Origin: Arsenophonus nasoniae DSM 15247
GTDB taxonomy: Bacteria; Pseudomonadota; Gammaproteobacteria; Enterobacterales; Enterobacteriaceae
Assembly: GCF_000429565.1 (NCBI RefSeq)
Contig: NZ_AUCC01000006.1
Span: forward strand, 22,068-86,067
Reading direction: 5' to 3'
DNA: 64,000 nucleotides
The notes under the pieces were generated by a model. It saw nothing but the letters and a program-made list of their open reading frames with translations, did not search any database and had not been told where the DNA came from. The position numbers were made by a program, and so were the translations under genes. Positions 10,126 through 21,109 of this stretch are shown piece by piece (the first letter of the stretch is position 1; the number at the start of each line of letters is the position of its first letter).

Positions 10126-12837
10126 ATGTTAACTAAGTTACTAACAAAAATTTTTGGTAGTCGTAATGATCGTACTTTACGTCGTTTAGATAAATTTGTT
10201 CATATTATTAATAAGTTAGAGCCTGAATTTGAAAAATTTTCCGACCAAGAGCTTAAAGCCAAAACTGATGAATTTCGGCAGCGCCTAAAATCAGGAGCAA
10301 CATTAGATGATTTGATCCCTGAGGCATTTGCAACCGTTCGCGAAGCCAGTAAACGTGTATTTAATATGCGGCATTTTGATGTTCAGTTGCTAGGTGGTAT
10401 GGTACTTAATGAGCGCTGTATTGCAGAGATGCGTACTGGTGAGGGCAAAACATTAACGTCAACATTACCTGCTTATTTAAATGCTTTAACGGGTAAGGGT
10501 GTCCATATTGTTACCGTAAATGACTATTTGGCTAAGCGTGACGCAGAAAATAATCGATTACTGTTCGAATTTCTTGGTATGACAGTCGGTATTAATTTAC
10601 CCGGTATGCCTGCGACAATGAAGCGCGAAGCCTATGCTGCGGATATTACCTATGGGACTAACAATGAATATGGTTTTGATTATCTGCGTGACAATATGGC
10701 TTTTAGTCCAGAAGAGCGTGTGCAGCGTAAACTCCACTATGCATTAGTCGATGAGGTTGATTCTATTTTAATTGATGAAGCTCGTACTCCATTGATTATT
10801 TCAGGACCAGCGGAAGATAGTTCAGATCTATATAAAAAAGTGGATAAATTAATTCCTCATCTTAAGCAGCAAGAGAAAGAAGATTCAGATACTTTTCAAG
10901 GTGAAGGACATTTTTCTGTTGATGAAAAATCGCGTCAAGTTACCTTGACAGAACGTGGTTTGGAATTAATTGAACAATTATTAGCAAAAGCCAATTTAAT
11001 GGAAGAGGGCGAATCACTTTATTCTCCGGCTAATATTATGCTTATGCACCACGTTATGGCTGCCCTACGCGCGCATGCACTTTTCAGTCGAGACGTGGAT
11101 TATATTGTTAAAGACGGTCAGATTATTATTGTTGATGAACATACCGGACGTACAATGGAAGGACGTCGTTGGTCAGATGGATTGCATCAAGCCGTTGAGG
11201 CAAAAGAAGGGGTTGAAATTCAAAATGAGAATCAGACATTAGCATCAATTACCTTCCAGAATTATTTTCGGCTATACGAAAAACTCGCGGGTATGACCGG
11301 TACCGCTGATACAGAAGCTTTCGAATTTAGATCTATCTATAAATTGGATACCATTGTTATTCCAACTAATCGTCCGATGATCCGTAATGATTTACCTGAT
11401 TTAGTTTATATGACTGAGGCGGACAAATTTGCTGCCATTATCGATGATATTCGTGAATGTACTAGCAGAGGCCAACCGGTATTAGTAGGTACTATTTCAA
11501 TCGAAAAATCAGAGCTAATTTCTCGGGAACTTACTAAAGCTAAAATTGCGCATAATGTTTTAAATGCTAAGTTCCATGCGATGGAAGCCGATATTATTGC
11601 TGAAGCAGGGCAGGCAAGTTCAGTGACTATTGCCACTAATATGGCCGGGCGAGGTACAGATATTGTATTAGGAGGTAGTTGGCAGGCAGAAATCAATAAA
11701 CTAGAGGACGCTAGTCAGGAGCAAATTGATAAAATCAAGACAGCGTGGCAAGAGCGTCATGAGGCGGTAATTGCTGCTGGTGGTTTGCATATCATTGGTA
11801 CAGAACGCCATGAATCTCGTCGTATTGATAACCAATTACGCGGACGTTCTGGACGCCAGGGTGATCCCGGTTCATCCCGTTTTTATCTTTCAATGGAAGA
11901 TTCTTTGATGCGTATTTTTGCCTCTGATCGAGTGGCAGGTATGATGCGTAAATTGGGTATGAAACCTGGTGAAGCAATTGAACATCCTTGGGTAACAAAA
12001 GCTATTGCGAATGCACAGCGTAAGGTTGAAAGCCGTAACTTTGATATTCGAAAACAACTTTTAGAATATGATGATGTCGCTAACGATCAACGCCGAGCTA
12101 TCTATTCACAGCGCAATGATCTATTAGATGGTGGTGATGTTAGTGAAACAATTGACAGTATTCGTGAAGACGTTATAACCGCAACTATTGATGCTTATAT
12201 CCCTCCCCAATCTTTGGAAGAAATGTGGGATATTGATGGTTTACAAAAGCGGTTAAGTAACGATTTTAGTTTAGAATTACCTATTCAGGAGTGGTTGGAT
12301 AAAGAACCCGAATTACATGAAGAAACTTTGCGTGAACGTATTCTAGAAAAAACGATTGCAGCTTATAGAGAAAAAGAAGACATTGTTGGCAGCGAGATGA
12401 TGCGTAATTTTGAGAAGGGCATCATGCTACAAACTCTTGATACATTATGGAAAGAGCATTTGGCTGCAATGGATTATTTGCGCCAGGGTATTCATTTACG
12501 AGGCTACGCCCAAAGAGATCCAAAACAGGAATATAAGCGCGAATCTTTTGGTATGTTTGCAAATATGTTAGAAACTTTGAAATATGAAGTAATTAGTACA
12601 TTAAGCAAAGTGGAAGTTCGATTACCAGAGGAAGTCACTGTACTTGATCAGCAAAGACGAGAAGAGGCAGAACGTCTTATGAAAAAGCAGCGGCTTAGCC
12701 ATGAAATTGAAAATGAATCATTGATGTCAAAAACGGAAGCTCAAATGGCGGCCCAAGGCCATAAAATTGGTCGAAATGAACCTTGTCCATGTGGCTCAGG
12801 TAAAAAATATAAGCATTGCCATGGTAGCTTAGGTTAA
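10126..12837 (+). CDS. secA: SecA, preprotein translocase motor ATPase
   Basis: Drives post-translational export through SecYEG. It has 903 residues (E. coli 901). Seen: Walker A in MRTGEGKTL (near residue 102), the DEAD-type [36 protein letters not shown] and the [21 protein letters not shown] motor motif, and the C-terminal zinc-binding [14 protein letters not shown] that contacts SecB. Its translation is expected to be set by secM and the leader hairpins just upstream. Confidence 0.98.
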   Translation: MLTKLLTKIFGSRNDRTLRRLDKFVHIINKLEPEFEKFSDQELKAKTDEFRQRLKSGATLDDLIPEAFATVREASKRVFNMRHFDVQLLGGMVLNERCIAEMRTGEGKTLTSTLPAYLNALTGKGVHIVTVNDYLAKRDAENNRLLFEFLGMTVGINLPGMPATMKREAYAADITYGTNNEYGFDYLRDNMAFSPEERVQRKLHYALVDEVDSILIDEARTPLIISGPAEDSSDLYKKVDKLIPHLKQQEKEDSDTFQGEGHFSVDEKSRQVTLTERGLELIEQLLAKANLMEEGESLYSPANIMLMHHVMAALRAHALFSRDVDYIVKDGQIIIVDEHTGRTMEGRRWSDGLHQAVEAKEGVEIQNENQTLASITFQNYFRLYEKLAGMTGTADTEAFEFRSIYKLDTIVIPTNRPMIRNDLPDLVYMTEADKFAAIIDDIRECTSRGQPVLVGTISIEKSELISRELTKAKIAHNVLNAKFHAMEADIIAEAGQASSVTIATNMAGRGTDIVLGGSWQAEINKLEDASQEQIDKIKTAWQERHEAVIAAGGLHIIGTERHESRRIDNQLRGRSGRQGDPGSSRFYLSMEDSLMRIFASDRVAGMMRKLGMKPGEAIEHPWVTKAIANAQRKVESRNFDIRKQLLEYDDVANDQRRAIYSQRNDLLDGGDVSETIDSIREDVITATIDAYIPPQSLEEMWDIDGLQKRLSNDFSLELPIQEWLDKEPELHEETLRERILEKTIAAYREKEDIVGSEMMRNFEKGIMLQTLDTLWKEHLAAMDYLRQGIHLRGYAQRDPKQEYKRESFGMFANMLETLKYEVISTLSKVEVRLPEEVTVLDQQRREEAERLMKKQRLSHEIENESLMSKTEAQMAAQGHKIGRNEPCPCGSGKKYKHCHGSLG

Positions 12838-12867
12838 AGCGAATTGGCTAAAACAATTAAAAATAAG

Positions 12868-12891
12868 AGCGGAGAATATATCCGCTTTTTT
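12868..12891 (+). terminator. intrinsic terminator after secA
   Basis: AGCGGA (12868-12873) pairs with TCCGCT (12881-12886) across a seven-base loop, and T6 follows. It lies 30 bases after the secA stop and before mutT, which would then need its own promoter or read-through. Confidence 0.8.
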
Positions 12892-12923
12892 ACTGTACAA
12901 CTAAAAAATAATTAAATTATTTT

Positions 12924-13325
12924 ATGAAAAAAAAACAATTACACATTGCTGTTGGTATTATTAGAAATGCACAACAAGAAATTTTTATTACCCAACGGGC
13001 AGCTAATTCCCATATGGGGGGTTTTTGGGAATTTCCTGGTGGTAAATTAGAAGTTGGCGAAACACCGGTAGAAGCATTGTTTCGTGAGCTTAAAGAAGAA
13101 ATTGGGATAGATGTTATTAACAGTCAATTGTTGCAGGTTGTTGAACATGAATTGCCAGATCGTAGAATAACGTTGCATTTTTTTCTTGTGGAACAATGGG
13201 ATTGCCAGCCGTATGGAAAAGAAGGCCAATCTTCACGTTGGCTTTTACAAAAATCACTGGTAGCTGAAGAATTTCCACCTGCGAACCGAGTAATTGTTGA
13301 TATGTTAATCAATAATGTGATTTGA
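12924..13325 (+). CDS. mutT: MutT, 8-oxo-dGTP diphosphatase
   Basis: Nudix hydrolase that removes 8-oxo-dGTP from the nucleotide pool and prevents A:T to C:G transversions. Length 133 residues (E. coli 129). Seen: the complete Nudix box GX5EX7REXXEEXGI at residues 40-62 (GKLEVGETPVEALFRELKEE), preceded by GGFWEFPGG. The order secA-mutT-yacG is the usual enterobacterial one, which supports MutT over other Nudix members. Confidence 0.95.
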   Translation: MKKKQLHIAVGIIRNAQQEIFITQRAANSHMGGFWEFPGGKLEVGETPVEALFRELKEEIGIDVINSQLLQVVEHELPDRRITLHFFLVEQWDCQPYGKEGQSSRWLLQKSLVAEEFPPANRVIVDMLINNVI

Positions 13326-13429
13326 GTTGCTATCCGACAAATAAGTTAAAATAAATAAGTTTGTTATATTATTGTATTTAAGAGTTATGTAATGATGTAG
13401 ATAAGATCATAGTGTTTTTGATTTTAAAT

Positions 13430-13642
13430 TTATTTTTTAATGTTAGGATCATCGGAGGTTTCATTCCAATCATCTATTTCAGAAATATTTTGTTGGCTTG
13501 AAATCCTTTTTTCTTCACCAGCCCATTCACCAAGATCGATTAATCGACAACGTTTACTGCAAAAGGGGCGATAAAGGCTACTCTCTTGCCAAATAACAAT
13601 TTTATGGCAAGTTGGACATTTTACCGTGAACTTATCTGGCAT
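13430..13642 (-). CDS. yacG: YacG, zinc-binding DNA gyrase inhibitor
   Basis: Small protein (70 residues) that in E. coli binds GyrB and inhibits gyrase. Seen: four zinc-ligand cysteines as CPTC (near residue 9) and CSKRC (near residue 28), followed by [14 protein letters not shown]. The frame extends five codons upstream to a TTG, but the ATG at 13642 follows an AGGAG site five bases away and matches the family start [12 protein letters not shown]. It ends convergently with mutT and directly follows zapD. Confidence 0.94.
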   Translation of the reverse strand: MPDKFTVKCPTCHKIVIWQESSLYRPFCSKRCRLIDLGEWAGEEKRISSQQNISEIDDWNETSDDPNIKK

Positions 13643-13650
13643 AATGACTC

Positions 13651-14403
13651 CTAACAACAGGCTAATTTAAATGGTAATTCATCAGGTACAATACCATTTT
13701 CGCTGTCTTCATGTAAGAAGCGGATAGCAAAACGTGTTTTATGCCCAGAAATCTGAGGATATAAGGATAGATTTATCGGTAATTTTATTCGGATAAGATC
13801 CGCATTTTCTACGCTGCCTTGATAGAAACCATTATAGCTTTTTTGATTAGTAAATGTATTAGACTTGCGGATCAAATTTAATAGCATATTTAAAGCAGAA
13901 CGTAATGGAAGGATGCCATCAATCCAAAAGTTAATTCTAGTCTCAATTTCTTTTTTATGAGTATTTAACCATAAATGTAAGGCCGGTAAATCAAAGCTAC
14001 AACAACCTCCAGGTATACTTAAACGCTGGCGAGCAATACTAATAACTTTATCTTGCCGTAAGTGCTGACCAATGCGTGGTGCTTCTCTTAATAGTGTGAG
14101 ATTTTCTTGGAGTTCTTTTAGAAGATTTTTAATCAATGTTTTATCTGCGTGGGGATCACTGCACCATTGATTAAGTTTATTTTTTTGTTTATCTAATTCT
14201 TTGATAATGTCTGCACGTATATCGCTGCGATCTAATACTTCGATTAATTCAGAAACTGCACGAAAAAAAGCTAACCCAGTAGCTAATGAGTTGATGTTCT
14301 TTAAGTCAATAAGTTGCTGAAGTAAACACTCCATGCGTAGCCAAGAGCGCATTTTCTCATTTAATGGATGTTCATAAATAATAGTAGAAATAGTATTACT
14401 CAT
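13651..14403 (-). CDS. zapD: ZapD, FtsZ-bundling protein
   Basis: Cytoplasmic protein (formerly YacF) that cross-links FtsZ filaments in the Z ring. The 250-residue length compares with 247 in E. coli. Seen: [20 protein letters not shown] at the N-terminus, [19 protein letters not shown] in the middle and [14 protein letters not shown] ending [10 protein letters not shown]. The start at 14403 (MSNTIST) is preceded by AGGA and matches the family; a longer frame to 14424 lies inside coaE. It overlaps the 3' end of coaE by eight bases. Confidence 0.95.
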   Translation of the reverse strand: MSNTISTIIYEHPLNEKMRSWLRMECLLQQLIDLKNINSLATGLAFFRAVSELIEVLDRSDIRADIIKELDKQKNKLNQWCSDPHADKTLIKNLLKELQENLTLLREAPRIGQHLRQDKVISIARQRLSIPGGCCSFDLPALHLWLNTHKKEIETRINFWIDGILPLRSALNMLLNLIRKSNTFTNQKSYNGFYQGSVENADLIRIKLPINLSLYPQISGHKTRFAIRFLHEDSENGIVPDELPFKLACC

Positions 14404-15019
14404 TATGTGTTTCCTGACAAGCATTCATAGCTAATTGCAAATATTTCTGATGTAATTTCGCTATAGTTTCATCAAGTGTTAAGTTGTTATCGTAATTGAT
14501 AATTATATCATCAGCTTTTTGTAAGCGCCTTGTTCGGCTAACTTGGTTAGATAAAATATTTTTTGCTTCTTGCTGACTAATACCGTCACGTTTAATTATT
14601 CGAGCAATTTGTTCTTCAGGTGTTACGTCAATGACTAGCACGCGATTGGCAAGGTGTGCTAGATTATTTTCAATTAATAACGGGACAACCCAAATTACAT
14701 AAGGGGAGTCAAGTAAAGTTAGCTGGCGTTGTGTTTCTTGATGTATTAATGGATGAAGCAAATCATTTAACCAATTTTTTTCTACTGGATCACTAAATAT
14801 TTTTTTTCTTAATTTAGCACGATTTAAAGAGCCATCGTTATTGAGAATAGTCGAACCGAAATGTTGTTTTATCATATTAAGGGCATAAGTATTAGGCATA
14901 ACAATTTGTCTTGAAATAATATCTGCATCAATAATTGGTACTCCTAAGGATGCAAATTTATCTGAAACGGTGCTTTTTCCACTTCCGATCCCGCCTGTCA
15001 GAGCAACAATATAGCTCAT
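14396..15019 (-). CDS. coaE: CoaE, dephospho-CoA kinase
   Basis: Last enzyme of coenzyme A synthesis, phosphorylating the ribose 3'-OH of dephospho-CoA. It has 207 residues (E. coli 206). Seen: the P-loop GGIGSGKST (residues 9-17), [12 protein letters not shown], and the lid-region segment [22 protein letters not shown] ribosome site precedes the ATG. It lies between zapD and the hof genes; guaC, which separates coaE from hofC in E. coli, is not present in the 120-base gap. Confidence 0.96.
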   Translation of the reverse strand: MSYIVALTGGIGSGKSTVSDKFASLGVPIIDADIISRQIVMPNTYALNMIKQHFGSTILNNDGSLNRAKLRKKIFSDPVEKNWLNDLLHPLIHQETQRQLTLLDSPYVIWVVPLLIENNLAHLANRVLVIDVTPEEQIARIIKRDGISQQEAKNILSNQVSRTRRLQKADDIIINYDNNLTLDETIAKLHQKYLQLAMNACQETHNE

Positions 15020-15139
15020 GCATCCTCTCTTTCAATAAATATAAATTAAAGACTCCAAACAAAGGCCGTTAATTTTTTATGTTTATCATAACGGGTTTGA
15101 ACATCATAATATTTTTTATTTTATTGTTACATTGATTAC

Positions 15140-16333
15140 TTAAGAAATAATATTACCTAAATTAAAAATCGGCAAATACATAGTGAATAATAATCCAGTG
15201 ATTACAACTGCGAGTATTAGTATTAGCATAGGTTCAATTAATTTTATCTTTTTATTTACATAGTTAAGCAGATTTTCTTGATACCAGTTAGCCAATTTTT
15301 CTAAAAATAATGTTAAATTGCCTGATAATTCTCCGGCAGTAATAAATTGCAAGCATAAATATGGGAATAGTTTTTCTCTTTTTATACTTTCGCTAAAAGA
15401 AATACCTCGCTGAATTTTTTGATATATAGAATGAATAGCATCATGATAAACGGGATGTTTTAGTGTTTTTAATACATACTCGAATCCTTCTAATAATGTT
15501 AATCCTGATTTTTGTGTAATATGGAGAGTTTGAAAAAAATAGTAAAGTTGTTGCCAACAAATGAGTTTATTAAGTAATGGTAAATGTAAGATGAATTTTT
15601 GTTCTCGTTTAATTAAATTTGGCGAATATTTCCTATGTATAAAATACCCCCAAAAAATACAAACTAAGGTAACAACAATATACAAAGCATTATCAGCAAT
15701 TTTATCAGAAATGATGATAAGTAATCTAGTTGCTATTGGAAGTTGGGCATTAAACGTTTGATATATTGCTTTAAATTCAGGTAAAACGAAAAATAGCATT
15801 AGTGAAACCACGATTGAAGCAATAATTAAAATAATGCAAGGATACTGTAACGCTTTAGTTATTTTTTGTTTTAATATTTGTTGTTGTTGAAGTTGTTGGT
15901 AAATAAGTTGGCAATTTTTTTCGAGGCTATTGGTATGTTCACCTATTTCTATTAGGCGATAAATTATTTCTGGAAAAAGTTTAGGATAACATTTTAATGT
16001 CGCAGAGAATGCTTCCCCTTGATTAATACGTTTAATGATTTCTGCTAATATACATTTCCAGACCGACATATGACATTCTTTTTGAATAATATTTAGACTT
16101 TGAATTAAAGAAATATTGGATTTAAGTAATACACTAAGTTGATACATAAAATGCAATCGATAGCTAAGAATTTTTGTGGTATATAGCGCAATTTCTCTGA
16201 TTTTAATTGAAATAGGTATTAAATTGTTTTTGAGAATATATTCAAAAACCTCCTGTTTAGAATGAGATATTTTATAATTTTCTATTAATATTCCCCGCGT
16301 GTTAATTGCTAGATATTTATAGATAAAATTCAC
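15140..16333 (-). CDS. hofC: HofC, type IV pilus / type II secretion inner-membrane protein (GspF family)
   Basis: Polytopic platform protein of a pilus-like assembly system. It has 397 residues (E. coli HofC 400). Seen: the two repeated GspF domains, with hydrophobic spans near residues 170-190, 215-235 and the C-terminal 370-392, and the motifs GEHTNSLEKNCQLI and TAGELSGNLTLFLEKLANWY. It starts with GTG overlapping the hofB TAG stop by one base and has an AGGAG site. Base composition is more AT-rich than the metabolic genes nearby. Confidence 0.9.
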   Translation of the reverse strand: MNFIYKYLAINTRGILIENYKISHSKQEVFEYILKNNLIPISIKIREIALYTTKILSYRLHFMYQLSVLLKSNISLIQSLNIIQKECHMSVWKCILAEIIKRINQGEAFSATLKCYPKLFPEIIYRLIEIGEHTNSLEKNCQLIYQQLQQQQILKQKITKALQYPCIILIIASIVVSLMLFFVLPEFKAIYQTFNAQLPIATRLLIIISDKIADNALYIVVTLVCIFWGYFIHRKYSPNLIKREQKFILHLPLLNKLICWQQLYYFFQTLHITQKSGLTLLEGFEYVLKTLKHPVYHDAIHSIYQKIQRGISFSESIKREKLFPYLCLQFITAGELSGNLTLFLEKLANWYQENLLNYVNKKIKLIEPMLILILAVVITGLLFTMYLPIFNLGNIIS

Positions 16334-17769
16334 TAAATTATCTCCTGTCCGGTTACTTCATATACTTCTTTTAGTGTTGTTATGCCGGCTTTGACTAGAA
16401 GTAATCCAGAAGCAAATAAACTAACAAAAGGTATTTTCTCTGTTTTTACTGGTAGCTGATAAAATTGTGTAGCTACAGTTTCTTCTTTAAGCTCTAAAAA
16501 TTCATAAATTGCGGTTCGACCTAAATATCCACCAAAACAATGATCACATCCAATAGCCTGCCAGGACGTAATTTCAGTTTCAATGTTATCATTTTGAATT
16601 GTAATAGGCTTTTCTTCATGACGTTTACAGCTAGGGCATAATTTTCTAACAAGTCTCTGAGCAATAATCAACTTCACACAAGAATTTATTAAATGTGGAG
16701 ATACATTTAAATTTTCTAGTCGTTCTAATGTGTTTTTCGTTGAATTTGTATGAAGTGTTGATAATACTAAATGGCCGGTTTGGGCGGCTTTTATAGCAAT
16801 TTCAGCTGTTTTTTGATCGCGTATTTCACCTACCATAATAATATCAGGATCTTGGCGAAGTAATGCTCTTAAAATAGTTGAAAAATTTAAACCTATTTTT
16901 TCGTTTACAGGTATTTGATTAACTCCTTTTATCGGGATTTCGACAGGATCCTCAATTGTTGAAATATTTAATTCACTTTGATTAAGATATTCAAGACAGC
17001 TATAAAGCGTTACGGTTTTACCACTTCCTGTTGGCCCGGTAATAAGAATCATTCCTTGCGGCAAAGAAAGTTTTTGTTTCAAAATTGAGAGTAAATTATT
17101 TTTTATACCTAATTGTTCTAAAGAATAATGGTTTTTAGTATTTAATATTCTTAAAACTATTTTTTCACCATAGAGTGTTGGCAATGTTGAAATGCGAATA
17201 GCATAGTGGATATCATAGCTTATCCATTCAAGTTGCCCATCTTGAGGCAAGCGTTTTTCTGCAATATTCAATTTTGCTAATATTTTTAATCGAGCAAATA
17301 TTTCTGCACAATTTTCAACTGGCGGAGAAGGAACATAAAATAATTTACCATCAACTCTAATACGGATTTTGGTAGCGCTCTTAAAGGGCTCTATATGAAT
17401 ATCTGATGCACGTTTTTCAATGGCAGATGCAATAAGATAATCAACATAGTTTACTGCTGGTGAATTAGGTTTGTCTTCATTATTGATTGATGGATCATAA
17501 CGTATAGGTTCTTCTTGTATTTCAACTTCATGATTACAGCGATTAAAATAATGCTCAATTTTTTCTTTTGGCCAGATATCATAACAAACAGGCACACTAG
17601 AAATAAAACGCAGTGCTGTTAACAGTTTGTCATTAGGTTTTTTATAACTTGCAATGGAAAGTTTTTTTGAATTGAATTCTATCATTACAATATCGTGACG
17701 ATAACAAAGTTTTTTTAATTCATCTTCGATAAGATTAAAATTCTTAGGAATAGCTGTTATAAAAGTCAT
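16333..17769 (-). CDS. hofB: HofB, pilus assembly ATPase (GspE/PilB family)
   Basis: Cytoplasmic hexameric ATPase thought to power pilin polymerisation. It has 478 residues (E. coli 461). Seen: RASDIHIEPF of the N2 domain, Walker A LITGPTGSGKTVTLYS, the Asp box and Walker B region RQDPDIIMVGEIRDQKTAEIA, the His box TGHLVLSTLHTN, and a CPSC...CDHC zinc pair. All catalytic motifs are intact. It forms an operon with ppdD upstream and hofC downstream. Confidence 0.92.
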   Translation of the reverse strand: MTFITAIPKNFNLIEDELKKLCYRHDIVMIEFNSKKLSIASYKKPNDKLLTALRFISSVPVCYDIWPKEKIEHYFNRCNHEVEIQEEPIRYDPSINNEDKPNSPAVNYVDYLIASAIEKRASDIHIEPFKSATKIRIRVDGKLFYVPSPPVENCAEIFARLKILAKLNIAEKRLPQDGQLEWISYDIHYAIRISTLPTLYGEKIVLRILNTKNHYSLEQLGIKNNLLSILKQKLSLPQGMILITGPTGSGKTVTLYSCLEYLNQSELNISTIEDPVEIPIKGVNQIPVNEKIGLNFSTILRALLRQDPDIIMVGEIRDQKTAEIAIKAAQTGHLVLSTLHTNSTKNTLERLENLNVSPHLINSCVKLIIAQRLVRKLCPSCKRHEEKPITIQNDNIETEITSWQAIGCDHCFGGYLGRTAIYEFLELKEETVATQFYQLPVKTEKIPFVSLFASGLLLVKAGITTLKEVYEVTGQEII

Positions 17770-17785
17770 AATTGAGCCCTATTTT

Positions 17786-18211
17786 TTAGAATCTAAAAGT
17801 GTCTGCACAATGTTTTTTTAATCCGGAATCTATACTTTCACAAGAAACTTTCCAGCTCACTTGATTTTCGGTTGTAGATAACGTTGGCTCTAACGTTATA
17901 GTTAAATCTTTTAGTGATTTTGTACCAACAACTTTAATTATTCCGTCTTTCATTTCAATATCACTGACATATTTTCCGGTCTTACTTGTTGGAATTGAAG
18001 ATACGCCATTGTGACAACCTGTAAAATGCCCATTTTCAAATCCACACAGTTCGGTATGCATTTTATAAGGCACAATGAACTGCAACATGTCAGTTAGAGA
18101 AGCTTTTTGCATATAACTTTTGTAGCTCGGAATACTAATTGCGCTAAGAACTGCAATAATTGCAATTGCTACCATTATTTCCATTAGTGAAAATCCTTGT
18201 TGTTTCATCAT
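17786..18211 (-). CDS. ppdD: PpdD, prepilin (major pilin-like)
   Basis: Type IV pilin precursor of about 141 residues. Seen: a short leader ending in Gly, then FSLMEIMVAIAIIAVLSAIS with the obligatory Glu at mature position 5 and a long hydrophobic helix, and C-terminal cysteines (about residues 120-134) able to form the usual disulfide loop. Three ATGs (18220, 18211, 18208) are possible; 18211 gives a six-residue leader MMKQQG like E. coli and has GGA just upstream, but this is not certain. First gene of the ppdD-hofB-hofC operon. Confidence 0.88.
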   Translation of the reverse strand: MMKQQGFSLMEIMVAIAIIAVLSAISIPSYKSYMQKASLTDMLQFIVPYKMHTELCGFENGHFTGCHNGVSSIPTSKTGKYVSDIEMKDGIIKVVGTKSLKDLTITLEPTLSTTENQVSWKVSCESIDSGLKKHCADTFRF

Positions 18212-19622
<1,411 letters not shown>

Positions 19623-20101
19623 CTATTTATTCAAGCATAATAATGAGATAGCAATTAATTTACCTTAATTCAACATTATGTAGTTAAGTATTTAGTAAGT
19701 TAACTTATATAAATATCAAGATGATATACTGACATTAATTAAACTTTCTTAATTACTGTATCTATTTTTTGAATTAAGTATTTTTTAACATCAATTCTAT
19801 CAATCATTTTTACTGAAAAACATTAATATAATTTATAAAAACTTGTTGTGTTTTTAATTGCTACATTAAATATTCATTCATTAATATTGATTAATTTTTT
19901 TGATTAAATGCAAATATTAATGTTTCAGTTGATTAATTATATATATAAAAAATTAACATTGCTGCTTAAAAATAAACTGAAACTATCATTTTTTTGAATT
20001 TTTAAAAATCCTTATCAAAAAGTACAAGTTTTTTAAGGTTAAATTTAAGCTTTTATGGACAGCTGGTGAATACTTTGTTACTTTATGTACATCTAGGATA
20101 A
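19623..20101. other. AT-rich gap where ampD-ampE-aroP would be expected
   Basis: About 480 bases, strongly AT-rich, between nadC and the PdhR operator. No frame longer than a few dozen codons and no recognisable remnant of ampD, ampE or aroP was seen. The last part probably carries the pdhR promoter, but I could not fix convincing -35 and -10 boxes. Confidence 0.55.
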
Positions 20102-20116
20102 ATTGGTATTACCAAT
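20102..20116 (+). promoter_or_regulatory. PdhR operator
   Basis: ATTGGTATTACCAAT is a perfect inverted repeat matching the known PdhR box ATTGGTnnnACCAAT. It lies 58 bases before the pdhR start, in the position used in E. coli for pyruvate-relieved autorepression of pdhR-aceEF-lpd. Confidence 0.9.
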
Positions 20117-20173
20117 TGACTTTGGTAGTGTTAAATAAATATTTACGCAAAATATGAGTGGCCAATTGTAAAT

Positions 20174-20944
20174 ATGGTTTATAGCAAAATTCGCCAACCT
20201 AAATTATCTGATGTCATTGAACAGCGCCTTGAGCATTTAATTCTTGAAGGAATATTGCGCCCAGGAGAAAAATTGCTACCTGAACGCGAGTTGGCTAAGC
20301 AATTTGATGTTTCTCGTCCTTCTTTGCGTGAGGCGATTCAGAAGCTAGAAGCAAAAGGTTTTCTTCTTCGCCGACAGGGAGGAGGTACATTTGTCCAAAC
20401 AAATTTATGGCAAAGCTTTAGTGATCCGCTTACCCAGTTATTATCTGGCCATATGGAATCACAATTTGATCTTTTGGAAACACGTCACGCACTTGAAGGT
20501 ATTGCTGCTTATTATGCTGCTTTAAGAGGTACTGATGAGGATCTGGCTCGAATTAAGATAAGTCATCTACAAATTCAGGATATCCAAAAGCGTGGAGATG
20601 TTAATGCTGAAGTTGAGGCTGTTTTGCAATATCAGCTGGTTGTTACTGAAGCGGCGCATAATATCGTATTACTTCATATACTTCGTTGTATGGTTCCAAT
20701 GTTAGAGCAGAATATTAGACAAAATTTTGAGTGTTTATATACACGTAAAGAAATGCATACCGCAGTAAGTAAACATAGAACTCAAATTTTTGAAGCGATT
20801 ATCGCACGTGAACCTGAAAAAGCACAGGAAGCTTCACATCGTCATTTAGCATTTATTGAGGAGATTTTGCTGGACATCAGCCGTGAGCATACACGTCGTG
20901 AGCGTTCTTTACGTCGAATACAACAATACCAAAATTTAATTTAA
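20174..20944 (+). CDS. pdhR: PdhR, pyruvate-responsive GntR-family repressor
   Basis: Represses pdhR-aceE-aceF-lpd until pyruvate accumulates. It has 256 residues (E. coli 254). Seen: the N-terminal winged helix-turn-helix (residues 10-75) with [36 protein letters not shown] and RRQGGGTFV, then the all-helical FadR-type effector domain beginning [17 protein letters not shown] consensus PdhR box stands in its own leader, supporting autoregulation. Confidence 0.96.
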   Translation: MVYSKIRQPKLSDVIEQRLEHLILEGILRPGEKLLPERELAKQFDVSRPSLREAIQKLEAKGFLLRRQGGGTFVQTNLWQSFSDPLTQLLSGHMESQFDLLETRHALEGIAAYYAALRGTDEDLARIKISHLQIQDIQKRGDVNAEVEAVLQYQLVVTEAAHNIVLLHILRCMVPMLEQNIRQNFECLYTRKEMHTAVSKHRTQIFEAIIAREPEKAQEASHRHLAFIEEILLDISREHTRRERSLRRIQQYQNLI

Positions 20945-21109
20945 TAGTGCAGATTTTTGTTGCTGCGTCTGCATTATCACTCTGATTTATTAGAGACAAA
21001 GTTGCGGCAATAGGAACTATCTTTTGTTCTTTTTTCTGGTTTTAGTAAATATGTTCAAAAGATGGCTCAGTAACTATATTAGAAACAGATAATAGATAAG
21101 GAATAGACC

